Shown: positions 1-8,183, counted from the stretch's first letter. The stretch is 64,000 bases of DNA from an uncultured Collinsella sp. (GCA_934630375.1 CAKTVQ010000002.1:89065-153064), one strand, 5' to 3'. The notes: a model not told the origin generated them from the letters alone. Program-made: numbers and translations.

Positions 1-1
1 C

Positions 2-601
2 GGCCTGACGGCACGCCTCTTTGCCTGGTCGGTTCGAACCGTCAAAAGCTTGTACGGTCGCTTTATCGCCAATTACCTCGTCCGCGCACTCATAGGCGCA
101 CTCGTGGTTTTGGCCGCCTATGCCCTCCTCGACGCCTGGGACTACGCCGGCCTTTCCACGTGGCTTTCCGGCGCAGGATTTGCAGGCAACACTACCCTGG
201 CGGACGCAGCCATCAAGTTGGTCGTCACAGCGCTTACCCTGGGTGCGGGCTTCCAAGGCGGCGAGGTCACGCCCCTGTTTGGCATCGGTGCGGCACTCGG
301 TGGCTGGATCGGTTGCCTTACCGGGCTCGACCCCAGTTTTCTGGCGGCTCTCGGCATGCTCGGCGTGTTCTGCGCCGGCCTCAACGTGCCCATCACCACC
401 TGCATGATGGCCATCGACCTGTTCCACGGCACGGCCGCCGGGTTCTTTGTCATCGTGGCCTTTATCAGCTACCTAACCGGCGGACACCGCGGCGTGTACC
501 CTGCCCAGCGCATCATCTCACCCAAGCGCCGTTCGCTTATTGTGGATGAGGGCGGTACGGTAGCGGATGCCATCGAGCGCCACAACGACCTGATAGAGTA
601 G
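2..601 (+). CDS. CLC-family chloride/fluoride channel or antiporter, C-terminal part
   Basis: The reading frame is open from the window edge, so this is the 3' part of a gene that begins upstream; a TTG at 50 is only an internal codon. The protein is hydrophobic with several membrane segments. The stretch GGEVTPLFGIGAALGG at the middle matches the third conserved CLC segment (G-x-F/V-x-P-x-x-x-x-G). The variant GFQGGEVTP resembles what I recall of fluoride-exporting CLC-F proteins rather than E. coli ClcA, but the selectivity-filter segment that would decide this lies outside the window. It ends in a short hydrophilic tail with no CBS domains. The lipid kinase gene follows on the same strand. 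Confidence 0.8.
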   Translation, partial: GLTARLFAWSVRTVKSLYGRFIANYLVRALIGALVVLAAYALLDAWDYAGLSTWLSGAGFAGNTTLADAAIKLVVTALTLGAGFQGGEVTPLFGIGAALGGWIGCLTGLDPSFLAALGMLGVFCAGLNVPITTCMMAIDLFHGTAAGFFVIVAFISYLTGGHRGVYPAQRIISPKRRSLIVDEGGTVADAIERHNDLIE

Positions 602-687
602 ATGTAATAATCGCCGTGCAGCCACAATCGGGGGCAATTCGACCTGAGCGCGACCGCACCGTCATGCCACACGCCGGGAGTCACCCC

Positions 688-1650
688 ATGCACGCAACTG
701 ATTTTGGTCGCACGCTCATCATCGCCAACCCAGCCGCCCAGTCGGGTGCGGCGCGCAAAGTTGCCGAGCGCCTGCAACGCTTTTTGGATATGACCGCGCG
801 CGCATCCCAGTTTGACCTGGTGCTAACCGAGCACATGGGACACGCCAAGGAGCTGGCCGCACAGGCTCAGGGCTATCGCACCGTTATCGCACTCGGCGGC
901 GACGGCGTGATCCACGAAGTCGTCAACGGGCTTATGACGCAAAAGGAGGACGCCCGCCCCGCTCTTGCCGTCCTGCCCGTGGGCTCCGGCAACGATTTTG
1001 CCCAGACGCTCGATATCGAAGATTTCTCCGGCAAGGATTTTGGCGCGCTACTCACCTGTGAGCTGCAGCGTCAGGACATCGGGCGGATTCGCTCATGGAA
1101 CCCCGCAAGCGACAGCGGCGAGGCGGCCGTCGAGTATTACGACCAGACGCTCTCCGTCGGCATTGACGCCGCCATCGGCCTGGGCACCACCGAGCTACGC
1201 AAAAAGACCGGCTTGACGGGTGCTCCGCTCTACACCCTTTCGGGACTTGAGCAGTTTGGCCTGCGCTATCGCAACTACCCCATGACAGTCAGCTTTGACG
1301 GCGCGCCCGCCGAGCGCGTGAGGGCGATCATCATGGCGATTCAGCTTGGTCCTACCTATGGCTCGGGCTATCGCATCTGCCCCGATGCCGACCCCTGCGA
1401 CGGCATGCTCGACGTCTGCTACGCCTGCGGCCCCGTCCCTCGCGCGGTAGCCCTGCCTATGTTCCTTTCGGCCAAGGACGGCCACCATACCAAGTTGCCA
1501 CCGGTTCGCATGCGCCGCTGCCGCCATGCCGAGCTCACCTTTGAGGAGCCCGACTACCCCATCCAGGCCGACGGCGAGCCCATCGTCGCCTCGCGCATCG
1601 AAGTCGACATCCTACCCGGCGCCCTCCAAGTCTGGCGCCCCACCCGCTAG
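688..1650 (+). CDS. Diacylglycerol kinase family lipid kinase
   Basis: The 320-residue product has the DAGK catalytic signature: GGDGVIHEVVNGL for nucleotide binding followed by GSGNDFA. The N-terminal strand LIIANPAAQSG is typical of the DgkB/YegS/sphingosine kinase fold, and the C-terminal half is the beta-sandwich domain ending with the acidic QADGE segment. Expected role: ATP-dependent phosphorylation of diacylglycerol or a related lipid at the membrane. I chose ATG 688 because CGGGAG lies 7 nt upstream; a GTG at 616 and an ATG at 664 are in frame but lack such a site. An inverted repeat follows the stop. Confidence 0.88.
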   Translation: MHATDFGRTLIIANPAAQSGAARKVAERLQRFLDMTARASQFDLVLTEHMGHAKELAAQAQGYRTVIALGGDGVIHEVVNGLMTQKEDARPALAVLPVGSGNDFAQTLDIEDFSGKDFGALLTCELQRQDIGRIRSWNPASDSGEAAVEYYDQTLSVGIDAAIGLGTTELRKKTGLTGAPLYTLSGLEQFGLRYRNYPMTVSFDGAPAERVRAIIMAIQLGPTYGSGYRICPDADPCDGMLDVCYACGPVPRAVALPMFLSAKDGHHTKLPPVRMRRCRHAELTFEEPDYPIQADGEPIVASRIEVDILPGALQVWRPTR

Positions 1651-1658
1651 CCCCACCT

Positions 1659-1725
1659 AAGTTGCGGTGAAATAGGGACTGTTGCGGCTTTGGCAGCCCA
1701 AACAATCCCTATTTCACCGCAACTT
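1659..1725 (-). repeat. Palindromic element, GTTGCGGTGAAATA family, copy 1
   Basis: Arms of 25 nt (1659-1683 and 1701-1725) begin AAGTTGCGGTGAAATA and pair with a single imperfect position. That position is C-A on the plus strand but U-G on the minus strand. The arms enclose a small inner hairpin (GGCT/AGCC). It lies between convergent genes and may act as a two-way terminator. The same outer arms recur at 22645-22712 and 62519-62587 with different inner base pairs. Confidence 0.85.
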
Positions 1726-1734
1726 ATGAGGGGA

Positions 1735-2115
1735 TTATTCGTCGCTGGCGGGTTTGCGGCGGTTGGCCTTTTTGATGGCGTTGAAGTGCTTGTCGTTGAG
1801 CCTGCGCTGACGCGATCGCTGCGGCACTTTGGTCTTCACGCGACGACGCGGCGGACGACCACGACGCTCAAGCTCTGCCTTCAGCTTGCGCAGGCAGCTC
1901 GCACGATTCTGAAACTGGCTGCGGCTCTCGCGCGCCGTCACGACTATCCCCGTAGGCACATGCTTCATGCGCACCGCAGAGTCCGTCGTGTTGACGCCCT
2001 GACCGCCCGGACCCGTCGAGCGAAACACCTGCACCTCGCAGTCGCGTGCCAACTCCTCAACCGACATCTCGGCAAAGCGCGCAAACTCGCGCCAACTCAT
2101 CTTGTTCTCGTCCAT
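1735..2115 (-). CDS. Peptide chain release factor-like protein (GGQ domain only)
   Basis: This 126-residue protein contains the GGQ catalytic loop in [16 protein letters not shown] and then PTGIVV and RSQFQNR, which follow RF1/RF2 domain 3 closely. There is no codon-recognition domain. The C-terminus is strongly basic ([16 protein letters not shown]), as in ArfB/ICT1-type ribosome rescue factors, so the likely role is peptidyl-tRNA hydrolysis on stalled ribosomes. The start at 2115 has GGAGGT 7 nt upstream; the frame stays open further upstream only through the xpt terminator palindrome. It lies directly downstream of xpt. Rescue rather than normal termination is inferred from size and tail. 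Confidence 0.82.
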   Translation of the reverse strand: MDENKMSWREFARFAEMSVEELARDCEVQVFRSTGPGGQGVNTTDSAVRMKHVPTGIVVTARESRSQFQNRASCLRKLKAELERRGRPPRRRVKTKVPQRSRQRRLNDKHFNAIKKANRRKPASDE

Positions 2116-2133
2116 ATCGATACCTCCCCTCAA

Positions 2134-2171
2134 ACAAAAAATGTGACAAAGGGACCGTCCCTTTGTCACAT
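2134..2171 (-). terminator. Rho-independent terminator of xpt
   Basis: Two perfect 15-nt arms (2141-2155 and 2157-2171) around a single C contain GACAAAGGGAC and are followed on the minus strand by TTTTTTG. It ends the xpt transcript. The arm sequence resembles the cores of the terminators at 26610 and 27310. Confidence 0.88.
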
Positions 2172-2198
2172 CGCATACGAATCGTATGTGCCGTGCGC

Positions 2199-2777
2199 TT
2201 AGGCGAAGGTGATCTCGCCATTCTCGCAGTCCATATCGGCAATACGAGCCAAGCTCTCAACGCGGAATCCGCGCTCGCGGAGCTTGTCGCCGCCGCCCTG
2301 GAAACCCTTCTCCACGGCGATGCCAATGCCGGAGACCTCGGCGCCTGCAGCCTCGCAGATCTTGATAAGGCCTTCGAGCGCGCAACCGTTGGCCAGGAAG
2401 TCGTCGATGATCAGGACCTTGTCGCCCTCGGACAGGAAGCGCTTACCCACGATAACCGGATACTCCTTTTGCTTGGTAAAGGAGTAGATAGTCGTGGCAT
2501 ACTGCTCGCCGTCGAGGTTGATGGACTGGGCCTTCTTGGCAAAAACAACCGGCACGCCACCAAAATGCTGGGCCGCGATGCAGGCCATGCCAATGCCCGA
2601 AGCCTCAATCGTCAGGATCTTGTTGATCTCGACGCCCTCGAACAGACGGGCCCACTCGGCGCCCATATGGTCGAACAGCTCAACGTCGCACTGGTGGTTG
2701 AGGAAGGCATCAACCTTAAGGACGTTACCGGCCTTTACGATGCCGTCACGGCGAATACGATCCTCAAGCTCCTGCAT
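2199..2777 (-). CDS. xpt: Xanthine phosphoribosyltransferase
   Basis: The 192-residue product has the usual Xpt length. It starts [12 protein letters not shown], has the PRPP-binding segment [14 protein letters not shown] (type I PRTase motif) and the Xpt-like NHQCD and ASGIGMA segments. It converts xanthine and PRPP to XMP in cytosolic purine salvage. The ATG at 2777 has AAAGGGTTGCG upstream; the frame is open further upstream but is not protein-like there. I looked for a purine riboswitch in the leader and did not find the conserved core. It is followed by its own terminator. Confidence 0.93.
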   Translation of the reverse strand: MQELEDRIRRDGIVKAGNVLKVDAFLNHQCDVELFDHMGAEWARLFEGVEINKILTIEASGIGMACIAAQHFGGVPVVFAKKAQSINLDGEQYATTIYSFTKQKEYPVIVGKRFLSEGDKVLIIDDFLANGCALEGLIKICEAAGAEVSGIGIAVEKGFQGGGDKLRERGFRVESLARIADMDCENGEITFA

Positions 2778-2988
2778 GGCGCAACCCTTTCTCGCGGCAA
2801 TGATTCCGCGCGATGAACAAACGTTGCACGATAGTCTACCACGGACCGACCCCCACCCGCCCCACAAGCCTCGTCGCACTATAAAGCCGCAAGACCAGTC
2901 AATTTGGGACGGGGCTCTTTTGACTACCTTTATGAGCCCTTTTCCTTCGTTCCCCACGGATTTGCGGAGGATGCTCGCCACGAAATCG
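2778..2988. other. Intergenic leader of xpt
   Basis: No convincing gene. A weak hairpin (AGTCAA/TTGACT, about 2899-2926) encloses TTTGGGACGGGG, a GGGAC motif also seen in other intergenic palindromes of the window. The minus strand carries TAGACT near 2838 as a possible -10 for xpt, without a clear -35. Confidence 0.4.
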
Positions 2989-3124
2989 GCCCATTTACTA
3001 CGTTTAACCTGACACCCCTGTCCATACCCCCGATTCTCAAAAACCGGCAGTCTCTCTACCTGCGCTTTTGTTTTTAGCGAATGCGTCATGGTTTGAGGTG
3101 CACAGTTAAACGTAGTAGATGGGC
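2989..3124. repeat. MITE-like element with 20-bp terminal inverted repeats
   Basis: GCCCATTTACTACGTTTAAC at 2989-3008 is repeated inverted at 3105-3124 with one difference. The 96 bp between them encode nothing recognisable. The element lies between the MFS gene and xpt. No clear target-site duplication is visible. It could be a miniature transposable element or a long-stem terminator of the MFS gene. Confidence 0.65.
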
Positions 3125-3154
3125 GTGATTCTTGGCAGGCGACTCGCGAACACG

Positions 3155-4459
3155 CTAATGCCGGATGCGCGTCCTCACCAAACGTACCAATGTGAGCGCA
3201 AAGCCCACGGCAGCAACGGCCATCAGCACGTAGAATACCAAACGGAAGCCAAAGAGGAACACATCCGGACGGCCCGCCACATAGCTCGTGACCGTCTTAC
3301 CCATTACCGCGCTCGTCTGTCCATACAGGATGCGCGACGCCGCCGTAATACCCAGCGCTATGCCCGCATAGCGCGACAAGCTGCCCAAGCTGCCCGCAAA
3401 GCCAAGCGCCTCACGCGGTGCCGAACCCATATACAGCGAATTATTGGGACTCTGGAAGATCGACGTGCCGCACGACATAAACGCGACGCAGCACACGATC
3501 ATCAAGATGGAAGAGTGCTCGTCAAGCGTGCTCACCGCAAAGAGACCGCAGACGTACACGCCCAGGCCAACGGCCGTGGGCGCTTCACAACCAACACGGT
3601 CGGACACCGAGCCCGAAAGCGGGCCCACAAAGGCATTCACGACCGGCATCGCCAAAAACAACAGGCCGGAGATATCGGAGCTAAAGCCGTGGGCATCCTG
3701 AAAGTAGAACGGCAGCACAAACTCGGAGGCACCGATACCCACGAACACGATAAGCATGCAAGCCAGGTTAATCGTGAAAGCCGAGCTCGCAAAGCAGCGA
3801 CGCGCCGCCTCTGTCAACGGCATAGGGCGTTCGCCAGCCTCCGGCCTGACATGCGGCAGCGTGTAGAGTCCCACGATAAACGAGATGACGCCAATAGGAA
3901 GGTTGATGAGGAAGATGCTCTCCCAGGGAAAACTTGCCACGAGTACGCCGCCGAGCACGGGGCCGCACATCATGCCAAGAGCCACAAAGGTCGCCAGAAT
4001 GCCCATGGCACGACCGCGCTCACGCGCCGGAAACGACTCGGTGATGATGCCCATATTGTTGGCCATCGCGGCGGCACAGCCAATGCCCTGCACGATACGC
4101 GCCAAGATAAGCACCTCGAGCGAAGCCGAAAGCCCGCAAAGCAGCGAGCCACCCGTAAAGACGATCACTCCAAGCTGGAACACATTCACCTTGCCGCGCA
4201 CATCGCCCAAGCGGCCAAACGGCAGCATGGCGACGCACGTCGCGAGCAGATACGCCGAGCTCACAAGCTGAATGCGGTCGAGACCCACACCCAGCTCCTT
4301 TTGCATCACCGGAAGCGCCACCGTCACGATGCTCGCATCCAGACACGCCATAAAGGTCATGACGAGCACGGTGAACAGAATCGCCCATTTATTCTTACCG
4401 TGGGTGTCGCCCTCCAGGGCAATGTGTTCGCGGCGCAGCTGCTCGGCAGTTTTCTCCAT
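3155..4459 (-). CDS. MFS transporter, DHA-type drug exporter family
   Basis: The 434-residue protein has at least twelve hydrophobic segments. Residues around 30-45 carry [16 protein letters not shown], the motif D1-like start of DHA drug exporters; [11 protein letters not shown] is motif A, and [11 protein letters not shown] with the following GP...GG segment fits motifs B and C. Proton-driven efflux of small hydrophobic compounds is the family role; the substrate is unknown. The start at 4459 is preceded by GAAAGGA with 5-nt spacing. It is transcribed away from metY, from which a terminator separates it. Confidence 0.88.
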   Translation of the reverse strand: MEKTAEQLRREHIALEGDTHGKNKWAILFTVLVMTFMACLDASIVTVALPVMQKELGVGLDRIQLVSSAYLLATCVAMLPFGRLGDVRGKVNVFQLGVIVFTGGSLLCGLSASLEVLILARIVQGIGCAAAMANNMGIITESFPARERGRAMGILATFVALGMMCGPVLGGVLVASFPWESIFLINLPIGVISFIVGLYTLPHVRPEAGERPMPLTEAARRCFASSAFTINLACMLIVFVGIGASEFVLPFYFQDAHGFSSDISGLLFLAMPVVNAFVGPLSGSVSDRVGCEAPTAVGLGVYVCGLFAVSTLDEHSSILMIVCCVAFMSCGTSIFQSPNNSLYMGSAPREALGFAGSLGSLSRYAGIALGITAASRILYGQTSAVMGKTVTSYVAGRPDVFLFGFRLVFYVLMAVAAVGFALTLVRLVRTRIRH

Positions 4460-4485
4460 ATATATCCTTTCTATCGTGCAACGCA

Positions 4486-4530
4486 AAAACGGGACCCCAA
4501 TCGCCTACAAACGGTCACGATCGGGGTCCC
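4486..4530 (-). terminator. Terminator of metY
   Basis: GGGACCCC at 4491-4498 pairs with GGGGTCCC at 4523-4530, extended by further pairs including one G-U on the minus strand. The minus strand continues GTTTTTGC. It lies about 70 nt downstream of the metY stop and just upstream of the MFS ribosome site. Confidence 0.82.
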
Positions 4531-4600
4531 GCCTACGGAATCGGAACTATGAGGACGTCGTCAGCCGAAAAGCCGTCCCACGCCTCGCACGCACGCTAGC

Positions 4601-5884
4601 CTAGCACTGCGCGAGCGCCTGCTCAAGGTCGGCAATCAAATCGGCCGTGTCCTCAAGGCCGCACGACAGGCGCACCATGTCGGCGGAAATGCCACAGGCG
4701 ATGAGCTCCTCGTCGTTCATCTGGCGATGGGTGGCGTTTGCCGGGTGCAGGCAGCAGGTGCGTGCATCGGCCACGTGCGTGGCGATCTGGGCGAGTTTGA
4801 GGCTCGCCATAAAGGTCTCGGCCGCCGCACGACCGCCGTTAAAGCCAAAGCTCACGACGCCGCACGTACCGTTGGGCATGTACTTCTGAGCCATGTCGTA
4901 GTACTTGTCGCCCTCCAGACCCGGATAGCTCACAAAGCGCACCTTGGGGTGGCTCTGCAGGAACTTGGCGACCGCCAAGCCGTTCTCACAGTGGCGCGGC
5001 ATACGCACGTGCAGGCTCTCGAGCGAGCTGTTCAGGAAAAACGCCGCCTGCGGGTTCTGCATGGGGCCAAGGTCGCGCATAAGCTGTGCGGTGGCCTTGG
5101 TAATGAAGGCGCCCTCGCGGCCGAACTTCTCGGCATAGGTTACGCCGTGGTAGCTCTCGTCGGGCGTGGTGAGACCCGGGAATTTGTCGGCATGGGCCAT
5201 CCAGTCAAACTGGCCGTGGTCTACGATCACGCCGCCGATATATGCCGCGTGACCATCCATGTACTTGGTGGTGGAGTGGGTGACAATATCGGCACCCCAC
5301 TCAAAGGGACGGCACATCACAGGCGTGGGGAACGTGTTGTCGACCATCAGCGGCACGCCATGGTCGTGCGCAGCCTTGGCAAAGCGCTCAATGTCGAGCA
5401 CGGCCAGCGCAGGGTTGGCGATGGTCTCGCCAAAGACGAGCTTGGTGTTGGGCTGGAAAGCGGCCTCCAGCTCCTCGTCGGTGCAGTCAGGAGCAACGAA
5501 AGTGCAGGTCAGGCCCATGCGGCCCATAGTGTGAGCGAGCAGGTTGTAGGTACCGCCATAGATGGCAGAGCTCGCGACCACGTGATCACCGGCACCGGCA
5601 ACGTTAAAGATAGCGAGGAAGTTCGCGGCCATGCCCGAGCTCGTGAGCATCGCAGCGGTGCCGCCCTCCATCTCGCAGATCTTGGCGGCAACGAGGTCGC
5701 AGGTAGGGTTCTGCAGGCGGCTATAGAAGTAGCCAGACTCCTCCAGGTCAAACAGCTTGCCCATGTGTTCGGACGTGTCGTACTTCCACGTCGTGGACTG
5801 ATAGATAGGCACCTGGCGCGGCTCTGCATCACCCGGGCGATAGCCGCCCTGAACACACGTGGTACCGATGGTCTGCTCGCTCAT
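4601..5884 (-). CDS. metY: O-acetylhomoserine aminocarboxypropyltransferase / cysteine synthase
   Basis: The 427-residue protein is a PLP-dependent Cys/Met metabolism enzyme. The PLP lysine is in HSTTKYMDGH (K207); the phosphate-binding and substrate regions YSRLQNPT, SSGMAA and VDNTFPTP are intact. The N-terminus and length match O-acetylhomoserine sulfhydrylases, which make homocysteine from O-acetylhomoserine and sulfide; cystathionine gamma-lyase-type enzymes are shorter. The ATG at 5884 has AAGGGAGC upstream. It appears monocistronic, with a strong terminator downstream. No SAM riboswitch was seen in the 235 nt upstream. Confidence 0.92.
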   Translation of the reverse strand: MSEQTIGTTCVQGGYRPGDAEPRQVPIYQSTTWKYDTSEHMGKLFDLEESGYFYSRLQNPTCDLVAAKICEMEGGTAAMLTSSGMAANFLAIFNVAGAGDHVVASSAIYGGTYNLLAHTMGRMGLTCTFVAPDCTDEELEAAFQPNTKLVFGETIANPALAVLDIERFAKAAHDHGVPLMVDNTFPTPVMCRPFEWGADIVTHSTTKYMDGHAAYIGGVIVDHGQFDWMAHADKFPGLTTPDESYHGVTYAEKFGREGAFITKATAQLMRDLGPMQNPQAAFFLNSSLESLHVRMPRHCENGLAVAKFLQSHPKVRFVSYPGLEGDKYYDMAQKYMPNGTCGVVSFGFNGGRAAAETFMASLKLAQIATHVADARTCCLHPANATHRQMNDEELIACGISADMVRLSCGLEDTADLIADLEQALAQC

Positions 5885-5972
5885 ATCTAGCTCCCTTGCT
5901 TGGGTTTTATTTTATTCGGTTCACGATACCGCTACCCCGCACCCCTCTCAACCCATCCCGCCGATAGGTTAT

Positions 5973-6010
5973 GGGACGAATTTGTCAGGGCTATTTGTCC
6001 CAAATCTTAA
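5973..6010. repeat. GGGAC/GTCCC palindrome with AAATCTTAA tail, copy A
   Basis: GGGACGAAT (5973-5981) pairs with ATTTGTCCC (5993-6001) with one G-U. The segment TTTGTCCCAAATCTTAA (5994-6010) is identical at 18250-18266. It lies between the divergent metY and the 6120 gene. Confidence 0.6.
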
Positions 6011-6119
6011 AGGTTGTGTTCGAAGGCGAAAAAACAATGAGATATACGTTGGGGTCTCAATGAGCAAATGCGCCGGCAAGGGTACCATAGGCGGGTAAAC
6101 CGCAATCAAGGAGACACCG

Positions 6120-6566
6120 ATGAAGCAGATCGATACCACCCAGCTCGATACCGCCGTCTGCCAGGCTCAGGCTGCCGAATACCACGCCCGCGGCTTTAAC
6201 TGCGCGCAGGCCGTCGCCTGCACGCTCGCACCCGCCGTTGGACTCGACCCCGAGACTGCCTTCACCCTCACCGAGGGCTTCGGTGCCGGGATGGGCGGGA
6301 TGACCGAGACCTGCGGCGCCATCTCGGGCGCCGTGGCCGTCATGGGCTTTGTGATGAGCGACGGCATGGAAAACCCCAAGACCAAGAGGCAGACCTACAA
6401 GCTGTCGCGTGAGATCGCCAAACGCTTTGGCGAGAAGAACACGACGACCATCTGCGGCACGCTCAAGGGCATTGGCTCGGACCAGGGTCCGCTCCGCAGC
6501 TGCCCCGGTTGCATCGACGATGCCGTCGAGATCGCCTGCGACGTGCTGAAGCAGCTCGCTGAGTAA
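6120..6566 (+). CDS. C_GCAxxG_C_C family protein
   Basis: This 148-residue protein shows the family pattern directly: FNCAQAV near residue 30, then GGMTETCGAISGAV (C-G-A-x-x-G), and near the C-terminus CGTL and CPGCIDDA. The spaced cysteines suggest a redox or metal-binding role. The family has no settled function to my knowledge; members often sit next to redox enzymes, but no such partner is adjacent here. The ATG is preceded by AAGGAGACACCG. A two-way terminator separates it from the convergent YigZ gene. Confidence 0.9.
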   Translation: MKQIDTTQLDTAVCQAQAAEYHARGFNCAQAVACTLAPAVGLDPETAFTLTEGFGAGMGGMTETCGAISGAVAVMGFVMSDGMENPKTKRQTYKLSREIAKRFGEKNTTTICGTLKGIGSDQGPLRSCPGCIDDAVEIACDVLKQLAE

Positions 6567-6582
6567 ACGGCAGCAACACAAA

Positions 6583-6631
6583 ACGACGGCCGGCGCGCTT
6601 GGAGTCCATCCAAAAGCACGCCGGCCGTCGT
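6583..6631. terminator. Bidirectional terminator between convergent genes
   Basis: ACGACGGCCGGCG (6583-6595) pairs perfectly with 6619-6631. It lies between the stop codons of the C_GCAxxG_C_C gene and the YigZ gene. T runs are short on both strands. Confidence 0.75.
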
Positions 6632-6633
6632 CG

Positions 6634-7272
6634 TTAGAACTCGGCAAACTCGGGAGCGCTGACCTCAATCTCCTCGCGCCCCGCCATCAGCTCGCGCATC
6701 TTGGCGCAAAACGGTTCCTGCTCCCCCGCCTTAAATACCAAATGAATCGTCACGGCGTCCGCGTAGTCCGTGTCCGAAACCTTGGCGCCGGAATCCTGCG
6801 CCAAGCGAAGCACCTGCTCATACTGCGGATAGGCCACATGCACGTCAACGGGTACAACGCTCGTCATCTCGACGATCTGCCCGGCCTGCTGGGCCGCAGC
6901 CACCGCCGCCTGTGTCGCCGCGGTATAGGCGCGCACCAAGCCACCAGGCCCTAACAGCGTGCCACCAAAATAACGTGTCACAACACAGCATACGTTTTTA
7001 AGTCCCGCACCACGCAGCACCTCGAGCGTCGGCATGCCGCTCGTACGGCTCGGTTCACCGTCATCGCTCTGGCGCTCGCGCCCATCGACCAAAATCCATG
7101 CGGGCACATTATGACGAGCATCGTAATGGCGCTTGCGAACCATCTCGATAAAGGCATTTGCCTCGTCCTCGGACTCAATATGGACGAGCTGGGCAATAAA
7201 ACGACTCTTGCGGTCGACAAACTCGCCCATAGCCTCAACATTCGATTGCAAAGTAAAATAGCTGTCCAACAA
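6634..7272 (-). CDS. YigZ/IMPACT family protein
   Basis: The 212-residue protein has the YigZ signature: KSRFIAQ near residue 25, the central RHYDARHNVPAW, DDGEPSRTSGMP, and RYFGGTLLGPGGLVRAY. These form the UPF0029 N-terminal domain; the C-terminal half fits the DUF1949 ferredoxin-like domain. IMPACT/YIH1 proteins in eukaryotes regulate Gcn2; the bacterial role is unclear. The likely start is TTG 7272 with GAGGGGC just upstream, because homologous N-termini begin at about this distance from the KSRFI motif. A structured repeat and rnpB lie upstream. Confidence 0.88.
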   Translation of the reverse strand: MLDSYFTLQSNVEAMGEFVDRKSRFIAQLVHIESEDEANAFIEMVRKRHYDARHNVPAWILVDGRERQSDDGEPSRTSGMPTLEVLRGAGLKNVCCVVTRYFGGTLLGPGGLVRAYTAATQAAVAAAQQAGQIVEMTSVVPVDVHVAYPQYEQVLRLAQDSGAKVSDTDYADAVTIHLVFKAGEQEPFCAKMRELMAGREEIEVSAPEFAEF

Positions 7273-7386
7273 AGCCCCTCAACAACAAGCAAAGCAACAA
7301 ACAGCCTCAATAATACGGCATAGACGGCACTGGTACCCTCGCTAACAAGAACGGAAATGCCAATGATTCCGTCAACGAAAGCGAGA

Positions 7387-7481
7387 ACCCGCCAGCGCGA
7401 GCAAGGTGCCTTGAAAGACGAGGGCATTGACCTTTTGGTCATGCCCGAAGGCTTGAAAGGCAGATTGCCGCGCTGGCGGGT
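7387..7481. repeat. Nested-hairpin structured element, copy A
   Basis: Three nested stems: outer ACCCGCCAGCGC (7387-7398) with 7470-7481; middle TGCCTT (7407-7412) with AAGGCA (7457-7462); inner GGGCAT plus GACC with GGTC plus ATGCCC around a TTTT loop (7422-7446). Flanks GCGARA before and GCAGCGTC after are shared with copy B at 62664-62757. Five base pairs differ between copies, and both bases change each time so pairing is kept. It sits just beyond the 3' end of rnpB and upstream of the YigZ gene. Whether it works as RNA or DNA is not known. Confidence 0.8.
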
Positions 7482-7499
7482 TCGCAGCGTCAACAAGAA

Positions 7500-7864
7500 A
7501 GCTGAGTGGGCCTATAAGCCGGGTTCTGTCGTGAACGGTCATTTATCTTGTCTGCACGTTACCGCGCAGCTCCACGCACGCTACCCGAACGCGGACCGGG
7601 CCGGCCCATAGCGTTCCTATTCGCGCTTGCTCCGGATGGGGCTTGCCAAGCCGCCGTGTTGCCACGACGCTGGTGGTCTCTTACACCACCGTTTCAGCTT
7701 TTCCCTTTACGCCTTGCGGCGCAGGTGGGAGTCTTCTTTTCTGCGGCGCTTTCCGTCGGATCACTCCGCCCGGCCGTTAGCCGGCATCCCGCCCTCTGGA
7801 GCCCGGACTTTCCTCACGCGTGCTGCAAGCAGCACATCGCGCGACCGTCTGGCCCACTCAGCAG
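7500..7864 (-). ncRNA. rnpB: RNase P RNA, bacterial class A
   Basis: On the minus strand the 5' region carries GAGGAAAGTCCGGGCTCC and the 3' region carries ACAGAACCCGGCTTA, the two conserved halves of the catalytic core of bacterial RNase P RNA. The ends GCTGAGTGGGCC and GGCCCACTCAGC form a perfect 12-bp P1 helix, which fixes the extent at about 7500-7864 (365 nt). This is the ribozyme that trims tRNA 5' leaders with the RnpA protein. A TACACT -10 box lies 7 nt upstream of the inferred 5' end. Open reading frames across this stretch on both strands are incidental. Confidence 0.95.
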
Positions 7865-7870
7865 TGCAAG

Positions 7871-7876
7871 AGTGTA
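7871..7876 (-). promoter_or_regulatory. -10 box of rnpB
   Basis: TACACT on the minus strand lies 7 nt before the 5' end inferred from the P1 helix. No good -35 hexamer is seen at the usual distance. Confidence 0.55.
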
Positions 7877-8125
7877 GCACACCGCCAGCACACACAATGG
7901 CACAACGCAAGCGCTCGCACGATAAACCAAGAACCACCCATGCGCTACAATAGTCCCGTCGATGGGCAACGTCGTCAGTCGAGACGCGACCGCGCTCCGC
8001 ACCCCTCCGTCTACTCGGTGCGTTCCCGCCTCCACCCCGAGGCGGGATGTCGGCATTTTTCATGCACCGACAACCAAATAGCCTGTGGACAGCCCGGGCA
8101 GCATCGCGCACCTCAGCAGCAAATG
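7877..8125. other. Intergenic region between rnpB and rpsA
   Basis: No gene recognised. It contains one clear hairpin (TCCCGCCTC/GAGGCGGGA, about 8025-8048) and otherwise nothing I can interpret. Confidence 0.5.
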
Positions 8126-8163
8126 AAAAAGGGATCCGTCCATTGCGGACGGATCCCTTAAAA
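8126..8163 (-). terminator. Terminator of rpsA
   Basis: AAGGGATCCGTCC and its complement form a hairpin with loop GCAATG on the minus strand, followed by TTTTTCATTT. It lies about 20 nt past the rpsA stop. Confidence 0.9.
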
Positions 8164-8183
8164 CAAGTGATCGTCAAACCGAT

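Noticed and set aside
616..687. GTG 616 as the start of the lipid kinase
   Set aside because: No ribosome site, and the extension does not resemble the family; ATG 688 has CGGGAG upstream.
2778..3154. Purine riboswitch before xpt
   Set aside because: The conserved core and loop sequences were not found in the leader.
7548..8177. Several open frames across rnpB and its upstream region
   Set aside because: They overlap the RNase P RNA on both strands and have no protein-like features.
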